From assembly GCA_964637485.1 (NCBI GenBank), contig CAZWUU010000009.1, forward strand, positions 1 to 26,154: a DNA stretch of 26,154 nt. The letters run 5' to 3'. This DNA comes from C7867-002 sp964637485. Its GTDB lineage: Bacteria; Patescibacteriota; Minisyncoccia; Phycocordibacterales; PALSA-1337. Each line of letters starts with the position of its first letter. Within the stretch, counting starts at the first letter, position 1. The notes beneath the pieces are model-generated. The model ran no database searches, was not told where the DNA came from, and saw only the letters and a program-made list of their open reading frames with translations. Shown here in pieces: positions 1 through 7,036 of the stretch. A program made the position numbers and the translations under genes.

Positions 1-26
1 AGATCGTTTATTATTTAATCTAAAAT

Positions 27-2171
27 ATGAATCGAGACTACCCACTTGAGCGTGTACGCAAATTCGGAATCATAGCGCATATCGATGCAGGTAAAACTAC
101 CACATCGGAACGCATTTTGTTCTATACAGGAATGATCCACAAAATAGGTGAAGTGCATGACGGAGAGACGACCACTGACTGGATGGAACAGGAGAGGGAA
201 AGAGGTATCACTATCACGGCCGCCGCCATTACTTGTTTTTGGAATCCTACCTACATGCCTTCGACAGACACATCCAAGAAGGTGAGATTCAATGTCATCG
301 ATACTCCCGGACACATCGATTTTACTGTCGAAGTTAAGCGATCACTTCGAGTGTTGGACGGAGCCGTAGTAGTTTTCGATGGTGTTGCCGGAGTGGAACC
401 TCAATCCGAGACGAACTGGAGGTATGCCGATGACGGAAAAGTGCCTAGACTGTGTTTCATAAACAAGATGGACCGCATGGGTGCATCTTTTGAGCGATCA
501 TATAAGTCTATTTTGGAAAGATTGAACAAGCATGCTGTTCGTTTTCAGATTCCAATAGGCCTTGAGAGTGAACATGTGGGAGTTGTGGATCTGCTCCGAA
601 TGAAGGCCTATTATTTTGAGGGAGAGAAGGGAATTAATATTATAGAGAAAGAAATTCCTACAGAACTTTTGGAGGATGCGAAGCTATATCATGCTGAGTT
701 GATAGAAAAGATTGTCGAACACGATGACGTTCTCATGTCTAAATATTTGGAAGGCAATGAGCCAACCATAGAAGAATTGAAGCCTGTCATAAGAAAAGCA
801 GTCATTGAGAACAAAATATTCCCAGTATTTACCGGATCTGCTCTGAAAAATGTCGGTGTTCAGCTGGTTTTGGACGCCGTTGTTGATTATTTGCCATCAC
901 CTCTCGATATCCCTGCTGTTAAAGGAATAAATCCGAACACAGGCGAAGAGGTCTTGCGTCATGCTACAGATGATGAACCGTTCTGCGCTCTGGCTTTCAA
1001 GCTCCAGAACGATCCATTCGTGGGAGCCCTCACATTCTTTAGGGTTTACTCAGGAACCATTGAATCGGGTACGTATATATACAATTCGACTACAGGAAAG
1101 AAGGAAAGACTCGGTCGTATCGTCAGATTGCAGGCTGATAAGAGAGAGGAGGTCAAGAAAGTTTTTGCCGGAGAAATAGCCGCTGCCGTAGGACTCAAGG
1201 ATGCTCTTACGTCTCACACTTTCTGCGACGAAAATAACCCTATCGTTCTCGAAAAGATAAAGTTTATGGAACCGGTTATCTCTCTCCGCATAGAGCCGAA
1301 GACTAAGGCTGATCAGGAAAAGATGGGTGTTGCCATGAGAAAGCTTTCAAATGAAGATCCTACCTTCAGGGTGTCCTCAAACCAGGAGACTGGAGAGACA
1401 ATCATTTCGGGAATGGGAGAATTGCATCTTGAAATCATGGTTGATCGCATGAAGAGGGAGTTTGGAGTTGAAGCCAATGTCGGAACTCCTCAAGTAGCCT
1501 ATAGAGAAACCATTCTCAGCTCCGCTGATGCTGAAAACAAGTACATAAAGCAGACTGGTGGTAAGGGTCAATATGGTCACGTCAGAATCACCCTAAGACC
1601 TATGAAACCTCTCGTCGAAGGAGAAAAGATACCAAAGAATGTGTCACGATATGATGATTTTGAATTTATCGATTCCATCAAGGGGGGTGTGATTCCTCAG
1701 GAATTCATTCCTGCAGTTGAAAAGGGTGTCCATGAAGCTATGGATCGAGGTATAGTAGCCGGATATAAGATGGTCAATGTTTCCTGCGAACTCACATTCG
1801 GTTCATATCACGATGTGGACTCTTCTGAAATCGCATATAAGATAGCCGCTTCTCAGGCATTCCAGGATGCAGCAAAGAGAGCAAAGCCGGTTATTCTAGA
1901 ACCGATCATGAAGCTGGAGGTTGTTTGTCCTGAAAAATATATGGGAGATGTGATCGGTTCTGTTTCGTCTAAGCGTGGACAGGTGGAAGGATCTGCTCCG
2001 AAGGGTCAAGCTATCGCAATTCTGGCGAAGGTTCCTCTTGCAGAAATGTTCGGTTATACGACACAGTTGAGGTCTATGACTTCTGGGCAGGGCAGTGCCA
2101 TGATGGAATTCGATCATTATGAAGTGGTGCCTCCAAACGTCGCACAAGAAATAGTAGAAAAGAGAAAATAA
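27..2171 (+). CDS. fusA: Translation elongation factor G
   Basis: EF-G is the ribosomal translocase GTPase; it moves tRNA and mRNA after peptide transfer and helps recycle ribosomes. The 714-residue protein has the usual length for the family. Visible motifs are the P-loop AHIDAGKTT (residues 17-25), switch I with ERERGITI, DTPGH, NKMD for guanine binding and the GSA loop. The domain IV signature GGKGQYGHV follows, then a domain V of normal length. The start at 27 gives the canonical N-terminus before the P-loop. Upstream sequence is A/T-rich with no Shine-Dalgarno, so the gene is probably internal to a str-type operon whose rpsL and rpsG would lie outside the window (inference). A strong hairpin terminator follows the stop. 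Confidence 0.98.
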   Translation: MNRDYPLERVRKFGIIAHIDAGKTTTSERILFYTGMIHKIGEVHDGETTTDWMEQERERGITITAAAITCFWNPTYMPSTDTSKKVRFNVIDTPGHIDFTVEVKRSLRVLDGAVVVFDGVAGVEPQSETNWRYADDGKVPRLCFINKMDRMGASFERSYKSILERLNKHAVRFQIPIGLESEHVGVVDLLRMKAYYFEGEKGINIIEKEIPTELLEDAKLYHAELIEKIVEHDDVLMSKYLEGNEPTIEELKPVIRKAVIENKIFPVFTGSALKNVGVQLVLDAVVDYLPSPLDIPAVKGINPNTGEEVLRHATDDEPFCALAFKLQNDPFVGALTFFRVYSGTIESGTYIYNSTTGKKERLGRIVRLQADKREEVKKVFAGEIAAAVGLKDALTSHTFCDENNPIVLEKIKFMEPVISLRIEPKTKADQEKMGVAMRKLSNEDPTFRVSSNQETGETIISGMGELHLEIMVDRMKREFGVEANVGTPQVAYRETILSSADAENKYIKQTGGKGQYGHVRITLRPMKPLVEGEKIPKNVSRYDDFEFIDSIKGGVIPQEFIPAVEKGVHEAMDRGIVAGYKMVNVSCELTFGSYHDVDSSEIAYKIAASQAFQDAAKRAKPVILEPIMKLEVVCPEKYMGDVIGSVSSKRGQVEGSAPKGQAIAILAKVPLAEMFGYTTQLRSMTSGQGSAMMEFDHYEVVPPNVAQEIVEKRK

Positions 2172-2193
2172 TCAGGAGTATTTATCGATTTAT

Positions 2194-2226
2194 AAACCCG
2201 GCTGTGCAAGCCGGGTTTGTTCGTTG
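2194..2226 (+). terminator. Rho-independent terminator after fusA
   Basis: A perfect 10-bp stem (left arm AAACCCGGCT at 2194-2203, right arm 2209-2218) with a 5-nt loop is followed by a T-rich tract. It sits 22 bases after the fusA stop and separates fusA from the tuf-S10 unit. Confidence 0.85.
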
Positions 2227-2230
2227 TTTA

Positions 2231-2258
2231 TTGCTAGGTTAATGACTGGTGTTATAAT
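2231..2258 (+). promoter_or_regulatory. Sigma-70 type promoter with extended -10
   Basis: TTGCTA at 2231-2236, a 16-bp spacer and TATAAT at 2253-2258. The spacer ends in TGT, giving an extended TGn-TATAAT box. The predicted transcription start is near 2265, about 9 nt before the ATG of the 33-codon ORF at 2274. It could also supply the downstream tuf operon. Confidence 0.6.
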
Positions 2259-2273
2259 AATTGCAGTAATACA

Positions 2274-2375
2274 ATGAAAAAAAATAGCAACATAAAATAT
2301 ATAGTAATCCTACTTTTGTTATCACTTTTGACTTTTGGTTTGGGTTCAGTCCAGTCAGCGCTGACTGGCAAATAA
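2274..2375 (+). CDS. Putative 33-aa secreted or membrane microprotein
   Basis: A small ORF: MKKNSNIKYI, then a strongly hydrophobic run (residues 10-25, rich in Leu, Val and Ile), then a short polar tail ending in LTGK. The shape is that of a signal peptide or a single membrane helix. It follows a good extended -10 promoter closely, and its basic N-terminus plus hydrophobic core argue for a translated product. I recognise no family. Its last codons overlap a perfect 18-bp palindrome (2351-2368), so part of the sequence may be constrained as DNA or RNA structure. The region could instead be an untranslated leader RNA. Coding status rests only on ORF shape and promoter position. Confidence 0.4.
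   Translation: MKKNSNIKYIVILLLLSLLTFGLGSVQSALTGK
2351..2368. repeat. Perfect 18-bp palindrome
   Basis: CCAGTCAGCGCTGACTGG reads identically on both strands. It overlaps the end of the 33-codon ORF and lies just upstream of the candidate tuf promoter. It could be an operator for a dimeric regulator or the stem of a hairpin. No T-run follows, so a standard terminator is less likely. Confidence 0.6.
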
Positions 2376-2382
2376 TCGTTAA

Positions 2383-2410
2383 TTGAATAAAATGTTTTGT
2401 GCGATATATA
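2383..2410 (+). promoter_or_regulatory. Candidate tuf operon promoter
   Basis: TTGAAT at 2383-2388, 16-bp spacer, TATATA at 2405-2410. The expected transcript start is near 2417, leaving a leader of about 170 nt before tuf. The match is weaker than for other promoters in the window, and the promoter at 2231-2258 may contribute. Confidence 0.4.
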
Positions 2411-2416
2411 GCACAG

Positions 2417-2587
2417 ATGTTTGCGCTTTTTTTTGCAAAATGTTAAGCTCTTTTTACTCGCCTACCTAGGCGTTTTTAATAGTCTTATTAACAATTTATC
2501 CATTGTTTTGAACTGTTCGCTGGGATATCGGCTTGAATCTCGCCGAACTATTCAAAATCAATGGCTCTAAAGCAATAAATAATAAAT
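2417..2587 (+). promoter_or_regulatory. Structured leader of the tuf-S10 operon with attenuator-like hairpin
   Basis: The long leader holds three hairpin-forming segments. TTTGC pairs with GCAAA at 2420-2438. CGCCT pairs with AGGCG (2459-2472) and is followed by five T's, like a rho-independent terminator. A long imperfect stem spans 2500-2564: CCATTG with CAATGG, TTTTGAA with TTCAAAA, and GTTCG with CGAAC. A 9-codon ORF (2440-2469, MLSSFYSPT) ends with its stop inside the terminator hairpin, so a translating ribosome could open it. Regulation by attenuation or by r-protein binding is an inference from structure only. Confidence 0.45.
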
Positions 2588-3775
2588 ATGGCAGCAGAAT
2601 TTAATCGTACAAAGCCTCACGTCAACGTCGGTACCATCGGTCACATCGACCACGGTAAGTCTACATTGACTGCGGCTATCGTGGCCGTACAGGCCAAAAA
2701 GGGCATGGCCAAGGAAAAGGCTTATGCTGAAATTACAAAGGGTGGAACAGTGCGTGACGCAACCAAGACAGTCACGATTTCTCTTTCACACGTCGAATAC
2801 GAAAGTGAAAAGAGGCACTATGCTCACATCGATGCTCCGGGTCACGCTGACTACATAAAAAACATGATCACAGGTGCCGCTCAAATGGACGGTGCTATTC
2901 TTGTGGTTTCTGCATTGGACGGTGTCATGCCTCAGACCAGGGAACACATTCTCTTGGCTCGCCAAGTCGGTGTGCCGAAAGTTCTCGTTTTCTTGAACAA
3001 GTGTGATGCGGTCGCTGAGAAGGATCTCATAGATCTTGTCGAAGAAGAAGTTCGAGATTTGCTCAACAAATACCAATTTGATGGCAAAAATGCTCCTGTT
3101 ATCAGGGGTTCAGCGTTGAAAGCTCTTGAGGGTGACGCTACGTGGAGTGAGAAGATAGGTGAATTGTTGACGGCTCTTGACACTTATATTCCTGAACCTG
3201 TGCGTGAGATTGACAAGCCATTCCTCATGCCGATCGAAGATATCTTCTCTATCGAAGGACGTGGAACCGTGGTTACTGGCCGTATTGAAAGAGGAAAGAT
3301 CAATGTCGGTGAAGAAGTCGAGATTGTCGGTTTCAAAGATACAACTAAGACAACAGTCACCGGTATAGAAATGTTTAACAAATCTCTTAAGGAAGGTATT
3401 GCTGGAGACAACGCAGGTCTTCTTTTGAGAGGTACAGCAAAGGATGATGTCTCTCGCGGTCAGGTATTGGCCAAAACTGGTTCCGTCAAGCCACACACAG
3501 AATTTGAATCTGAAGTTTACGTTTTGAAGAAGGAAGAAGGTGGTCGCCACACTCCGTTTTTCTCAGGTTATAAGCCTCAGTTCTATATCAGAACCACAGA
3601 CGTGACGGGTGAAGTGACACTAAATCCTGGAGTTGAAATGGTTATGCCAGGAGATACAGTTACATTCAAGGTAAAACTCGTTGCTCCGGTCGCTCTCGAA
3701 GCACAGATGAGATTTGCAGTGCGCGAAGGAGGTAAGACTGTCGGTTCAGGAGTTGTCACAAAGGTCGTAGCTTAA
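2588..3775 (+). CDS. tuf: Elongation factor Tu with unusual switch I
   Basis: EF-Tu delivers aminoacyl-tRNA to the ribosome as a GTP ternary complex. At 395 residues it has the usual length and all three domains. Motifs: GHIDHGKST (18-26), DAPGH (82-86, usually DCPGH), NKCD (137-140), the GSAL loop, and the domain 3 segment PQFYIRTTDVTGEV. Odd: the nearly invariant ERGITI of switch I is replaced by DATKTVTI (57-64), preceded by GGTVR. The key threonine (Thr63, matching E. coli Thr61) is kept, but the preceding Arg-Gly is Lys-Thr. The rest is so close to standard EF-Tu that function is not in doubt. It heads the S10-type operon, 18 bases before rpsJ. The ATG at 2588 gives the standard N-terminus; no Shine-Dalgarno is present. 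Confidence 0.97.
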   Translation: MAAEFNRTKPHVNVGTIGHIDHGKSTLTAAIVAVQAKKGMAKEKAYAEITKGGTVRDATKTVTISLSHVEYESEKRHYAHIDAPGHADYIKNMITGAAQMDGAILVVSALDGVMPQTREHILLARQVGVPKVLVFLNKCDAVAEKDLIDLVEEEVRDLLNKYQFDGKNAPVIRGSALKALEGDATWSEKIGELLTALDTYIPEPVREIDKPFLMPIEDIFSIEGRGTVVTGRIERGKINVGEEVEIVGFKDTTKTTVTGIEMFNKSLKEGIAGDNAGLLLRGTAKDDVSRGQVLAKTGSVKPHTEFESEVYVLKKEEGGRHTPFFSGYKPQFYIRTTDVTGEVTLNPGVEMVMPGDTVTFKVKLVAPVALEAQMRFAVREGGKTVGSGVVTKVVA

Positions 3776-3793
3776 TAAAAGTAATACACGAAC

Positions 3794-4195
3794 ATGGCCG
3801 TGGATAAAACAACCAAGGAGAAAGAAGTGAAACATTCGGAAAAGGCACATTCAAAACCAGTTCGATCGAAAAAGAAGGAAGTCGGAGAGGCCCCGCACCT
3901 TCGTATCCGTGTTCGTGCCTACGAACACAAAATATTAGACGCATCGCTCCGACAGATTATGGATACTGCGTCTAGATATGATGCTGAGATTCACGGTCCG
4001 GTTCCGCTACCGACCGAAATAAAGAAGTACACGGTAAACAGATCTTCATTTATTGATAAGAATGCTCGCGAACAGTTCGAAATGAGGGTTCACAAGAGAC
4101 TGATAGATATTGTAAACCCAAACCCAAAGGTCATCGAGGCTCTTACTAATCTCAGTTTGCCTTCAGGTGTGAACATTGATGTAAAGATGATGTAG
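3794..4195 (+). CDS. rpsJ: 30S ribosomal protein S10 (uS10) with basic N-terminal extension
   Basis: S10 is a 30S head protein and, as NusE, can also act in transcription antitermination. The 133-residue product has a normal core from about residue 35 (LRIRVRAYEHKILD), including the HGPVPLPT segment and the C-terminal SLPSGVNIDV region. About 33 residues rich in Lys, Glu and Ser precede it and are absent from typical S10 (about 100 residues). The ATG at 3794 is the first in frame after tuf, so the extension is probably real. A hairpin lies in the 72-base gap before rplC. Confidence 0.97.
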   Translation: MAVDKTTKEKEVKHSEKAHSKPVRSKKKEVGEAPHLRIRVRAYEHKILDASLRQIMDTASRYDAEIHGPVPLPTEIKKYTVNRSSFIDKNAREQFEMRVHKRLIDIVNPNPKVIEALTNLSLPSGVNIDVKMM

Positions 4196-4219
4196 GTTCA
4201 AATAGAAATAAGAAACACC

Positions 4220-4247
4220 GTCGGATGTTCCATCCGGGACGTCCGAT
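4220..4247 (+). promoter_or_regulatory. Hairpin in the rpsJ-rplC spacer
   Basis: TCGGA at 4221-4225 pairs with TCCGA at 4242-4246, and inside it GTTCC (4227-4231) pairs with GGGAC (4236-4240) around the loop ATCC. The result is about 11 bp with one mismatch. No T-run follows, so it is more likely an RNA-binding or processing element than a terminator. This is the largest gap in the tuf-rplB unit. Confidence 0.5.
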
Positions 4248-4267
4248 GTTGTTCTTAACGCAAAAAC

Positions 4268-4876
4268 ATGAAATTCATTCTAGGTAGAAAATTAAATATG
4301 ACGCAGATCTACGACGAAAAGGGCGTGGCTATTCCTGCTACAGCCGTCAATGTTCGTGGAAATGTCGTAACATGTGTTCGCACAAAGGAAAATGATGGCT
4401 ACGAAGCCGTTCAGGTGGGTGAGGGATCAAGAAATCCAAACAGGATCAATAAGCCTCTCAAAGGTCATATCAAGGATATGGGCAATTTCTCGGTTCTTAA
4501 GGAAATCAGAGTAGATGCTCCTGTTCTCAAGACTGGCGACAAGCTCGACCTTGGTCAATTCAAGATCGGAGATGTCATAGCCGTTTCTGCAATATCAAAA
4601 GGTAAGGGTTTTCAAGGTGTCGTTAAGCGACACGGTTTCAAAGGAGGCCCGAGAACTCACGGTCAGAAGCATTCAGAAAGGGAGCCGGGTTCGATCGGTG
4701 GAGGTCTTCGCACCAGAGTTCCAGTCGGTACACGCATGGCCGGAAGAATGGGTAGCGATAGAGTTACCGTGAAAAATTTGAAAGTCGTTTATATTGACCC
4801 GACGGAAAATATGTTATATGTTTCCGGAGCTATTCCTGGTCGAAGGGGTACATTAGTCGAAATAGTTTCAGAATAA
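4268..4876 (+). CDS. rplC: 50S ribosomal protein L3 (uL3)
   Basis: L3 is an early 50S assembly protein with a loop reaching toward the peptidyl transferase centre. At 202 residues it fits the bacterial family. The start MKFILGRKLNMTQIY matches the conserved N-terminus. The central loop KGFQGVVKRHGFKGG, the PGSIGG segment and MAGRMG are present. The residue after PGSIG is Gly instead of the Gln that PrmB methylates in E. coli, so that modification is not expected here. The gene ends 4 bases before rplD, consistent with one mRNA. Confidence 0.97.
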   Translation: MKFILGRKLNMTQIYDEKGVAIPATAVNVRGNVVTCVRTKENDGYEAVQVGEGSRNPNRINKPLKGHIKDMGNFSVLKEIRVDAPVLKTGDKLDLGQFKIGDVIAVSAISKGKGFQGVVKRHGFKGGPRTHGQKHSEREPGSIGGGLRTRVPVGTRMAGRMGSDRVTVKNLKVVYIDPTENMLYVSGAIPGRRGTLVEIVSE

Positions 4877-4880
4877 TATC

Positions 4881-5546
4881 ATGGAAGCCACAGTCTATAA
4901 TCAATCCGGAAAGAGTGCTGGAAAGGTGAATATACCGAAGGGTGTCTTCGATTTGCCATGGAATTCTGATCTTGTTCATGAAGTTGTGAGACTGATGAAT
5001 TCCAATTCCAGAGAAAACATCGCACACACCAAGACTCGCGGTGAAGTCCGTGGTGGTGGTAAGAAGCCATGGAAACAAAAAGGTACTGGACGGGCAAGAC
5101 ATGGTTCTACACGATCTCCTATATGGGTGGGAGGCGGAGTTGCTCACGGTCCGAGAAATGAGAAAAATTTCGAGAGAAAAATAAACAAAAAGACCAAAGT
5201 AAAAGCATTGCTCACTATCTTGTCCAGAAAATTCAAGGATGGCGAAGTCATTTTCATCGATGATCTTAAGATCGACGCTCCAAAATCAAAAGATGCGAAG
5301 AATATCCTCGTGTCCCTTTCGAAAATAAAAGGTTTTGAGAAGATATCTGCGAAGAAAAAGAATGTCGCTGTCATAACTCTGCCGAAAAAGTCTGATTCTG
5401 TATATAAGAGTTTTAGAAACTTCGGACACGTTTCAGTCGAAGAGTTCAAGAATATAAATCCAGTTTCAGTCCTGAATCACAGTTACCTCATAATCTCAAA
5501 TCCAGACGAATCACTGAAATTCTTAACAGACAAATCAAGTAAATAA
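4881..5546 (+). CDS. rplD: 50S ribosomal protein L4 (uL4)
   Basis: L4 helps build the 50S exit tunnel. In E. coli it also represses its own operon by binding the S10 leader; that role is not shown here. The 221-residue protein has the family signature WKQKGTGRARHGSTRSP followed by GGGVAHGP (about 55-92), the loop that reaches the tunnel wall. The C-terminal half is typical and ends in a short charged tail. The start follows AATATC directly, a context seen repeatedly in this cluster, with no Shine-Dalgarno. It is 6 bases from rplW. Confidence 0.96.
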   Translation: MEATVYNQSGKSAGKVNIPKGVFDLPWNSDLVHEVVRLMNSNSRENIAHTKTRGEVRGGGKKPWKQKGTGRARHGSTRSPIWVGGGVAHGPRNEKNFERKINKKTKVKALLTILSRKFKDGEVIFIDDLKIDAPKSKDAKNILVSLSKIKGFEKISAKKKNVAVITLPKKSDSVYKSFRNFGHVSVEEFKNINPVSVLNHSYLIISNPDESLKFLTDKSSK

Positions 5547-5552
5547 AATATC

Positions 5553-5999
5553 ATGGCATTATTCTGGTCAAAAAAACCCAAGGCAGAGAAGAATTACGAG
5601 AATGAGACTCGTAAGGCGAAGACTGCTGGAACCAAGCTGGTCAAGAAGTCAAAATCAGTCGAGAAAAAGTCTGATACAAAGAGCACAAAAGCTTCTGAAA
5701 CAATGGTTCCAGTCGGACGATTTACAGATGATACAAGTTCTCTCATTAAGCCTCACATAACAGAGAAGTCAGGAATATTGAGTCAGGGAGGCGTGTATAC
5801 ATTTGAGATATCATCACAGGCAAATAAGAATTCTGTAGCCAGAGCGGTCACCATGCTCTATAAGGTTCATCCTACCAAGGTCGCTATCGTCAACCTTCCA
5901 GGCAAAAGCGTATTTGTGAAGGGAAGGAGAGGTTCAGTTTCTGGTAAGAGAAAAGCCGTAGTTACAGTCAAAAAGGGTGAAAAAATAGATTTTGTCTAA
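5553..5999 (+). CDS. rplW: 50S ribosomal protein L23 (uL23) with Lys-rich N-terminal extension
   Basis: L23 sits at the tunnel exit and docks trigger factor and SRP. The core begins at about residue 65 (LIKPHITEKS), with VARAVTMLYKVHPTKVAIVN and a lysine-rich C-terminus. The first 50-60 residues are an extra Lys/Ser/Thr-rich segment; typical L23 is 95-100 residues and this product has 148. The extension is probably disordered and could lie on the ribosome surface near the tunnel exit (inference). The ATG follows AATATC. The position between rplD and rplB confirms identity. Confidence 0.95.
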   Translation: MALFWSKKPKAEKNYENETRKAKTAGTKLVKKSKSVEKKSDTKSTKASETMVPVGRFTDDTSSLIKPHITEKSGILSQGGVYTFEISSQANKNSVARAVTMLYKVHPTKVAIVNLPGKSVFVKGRRGSVSGKRKAVVTVKKGEKIDFV

Positions 6000-6017
6000 A
6001 AGATTTCAATTAATATC

Positions 6018-6872
6018 ATGAAAACATATCGACCAACAACCAAATCACGCCGACACATGTCCACCTTGCCATTCAAGGAGTATTTGACTGCAAGCGAACC
6101 GTATAAACCTCTTACAGTTGGTTTCAAGAGGGATGTTGGTCGTAACTCACAAGGACGAATCACCGTAAGGCATAAAGGTGCAGGACATAAGAAACTCTAT
6201 AGAATAGTTGATTTTCTCTATGATAAGAAGGACATTACTGCGACTGTAAAGACGGTAGAGTATGATCCTTTCCGCACTGGTTACATAGGCCTTGTCAGTT
6301 ATAAGGATGGTACAAAAAGATATGTTTTATTGCCTAAGACAATGAAAGTTGGTCAATCATTCGTCGTATCAGAGAAGGCTCCTATTGAAACAGGTAACAG
6401 ATTACCGTTGAAAAATATTCCGGTTGGAACTTTTGTATACAATATAGAAATCAAGCCGGGTACCGGAGCAAAATTGGTTCGCTCTGCGGGTTCGTTCGCA
6501 CAAGTTGTGGCAAATGATGCCGGATATACTCATATAAAGATGCCTTCGACAGAAGTACGAAAGATACACGAATCAGCTTGGGCTAGCATCGGGGCTGTTT
6601 CAAATGAAGAAAATCGTCTTGTAAGCATCGGTAAGGCTGGAAGATCGCGCTGGATGGGTATCAGACCTACGGTACGTGGTACTGCTCAAAACCCAGTAGA
6701 TCACCCATACGGTGGTGGTGAACAGAGACAGGGTAGAGGACTCCGAAGATTGAAGACCCGATGGGGTAAGCCAGCTGGAAAGGGTCAAAAGACCAGAACG
6801 CCGAAGAAATACTCGAACGTATTCAGAGTGTCTAGGAGAAATCCGGGTCGTCTGATGAGAAGCGGAAGCTAA
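6018..6872 (+). CDS. rplB: 50S ribosomal protein L2 (uL2)
   Basis: L2 contacts the peptidyl transferase region and subunit bridges. The 284-residue protein matches the family from MKTYRPTTKSRR through GHKKLYRIVDF and the KKYSNVFRVSRR end. The highly conserved loop NPVDHPHGGGEG reads NPVDHPYGGGEQ here: the first His, matching E. coli His229, is retained and the second is Tyr. In most bacteria rpsS follows directly. Here the plus strand continues with a small ORF and an ABC exporter, and rpsS appears about 6.3 kb later. Confidence 0.97.
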   Translation: MKTYRPTTKSRRHMSTLPFKEYLTASEPYKPLTVGFKRDVGRNSQGRITVRHKGAGHKKLYRIVDFLYDKKDITATVKTVEYDPFRTGYIGLVSYKDGTKRYVLLPKTMKVGQSFVVSEKAPIETGNRLPLKNIPVGTFVYNIEIKPGTGAKLVRSAGSFAQVVANDAGYTHIKMPSTEVRKIHESAWASIGAVSNEENRLVSIGKAGRSRWMGIRPTVRGTAQNPVDHPYGGGEQRQGRGLRRLKTRWGKPAGKGQKTRTPKKYSNVFRVSRRNPGRLMRSGS

Positions 6873-6884
6873 AATCTATAAAAT

Positions 6885-6989
6885 ATGAACAATAAAGAGG
6901 AAAATAAATTTCCGTTGTTTAATTTTGTTTCAGGAAGCATAAAGGGGGTTGTTGAATTTCTCGTTTTTCTTATAGTCGGGAAAAAATAG
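6885..6989 (+). CDS. Putative 34-aa membrane microprotein after rplB
   Basis: ATG at 6885 opens a 34-codon frame. It has a charged start (MNNKEENK), then FPLFNFVSGSIKGVV and a hydrophobic stretch EFLVFLIVG ending in two lysines. It begins 12 bases after the rplB stop in the same A/T-rich, Shine-Dalgarno-free context as other starts here. The composition resembles a small membrane or amphipathic peptide. No family is recognised, and chance occurrence cannot be excluded. Confidence 0.35.
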   Translation: MNNKEENKFPLFNFVSGSIKGVVEFLVFLIVGKK

Positions 6990-7002
6990 CATTTTTCAAA
7001 TT

Positions 7003-7030
7003 TTGGAAAGGATTTCTGTCGTGATACAAT
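7003..7030 (+). promoter_or_regulatory. Extended -10 promoter giving a predicted leaderless mRNA
   Basis: TTGGAA at 7003-7008, 16-bp spacer, then TGA-TACAAT with the -10 hexamer at 7025-7030. The GTG start codon of the exporter adaptor is at 7037, where transcription would begin. The mRNA is therefore predicted to be leaderless. Confidence 0.55.
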
Positions 7031-7036
7031 AATTGT

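Noticed and set aside
1377..2147. Minus-strand ORFs inside fusA, and similar ones inside tuf, rpsC, secY and adk
   Set aside because: They mirror the codon pattern of the genes on the other strand, lack promoters and resemble no protein family.
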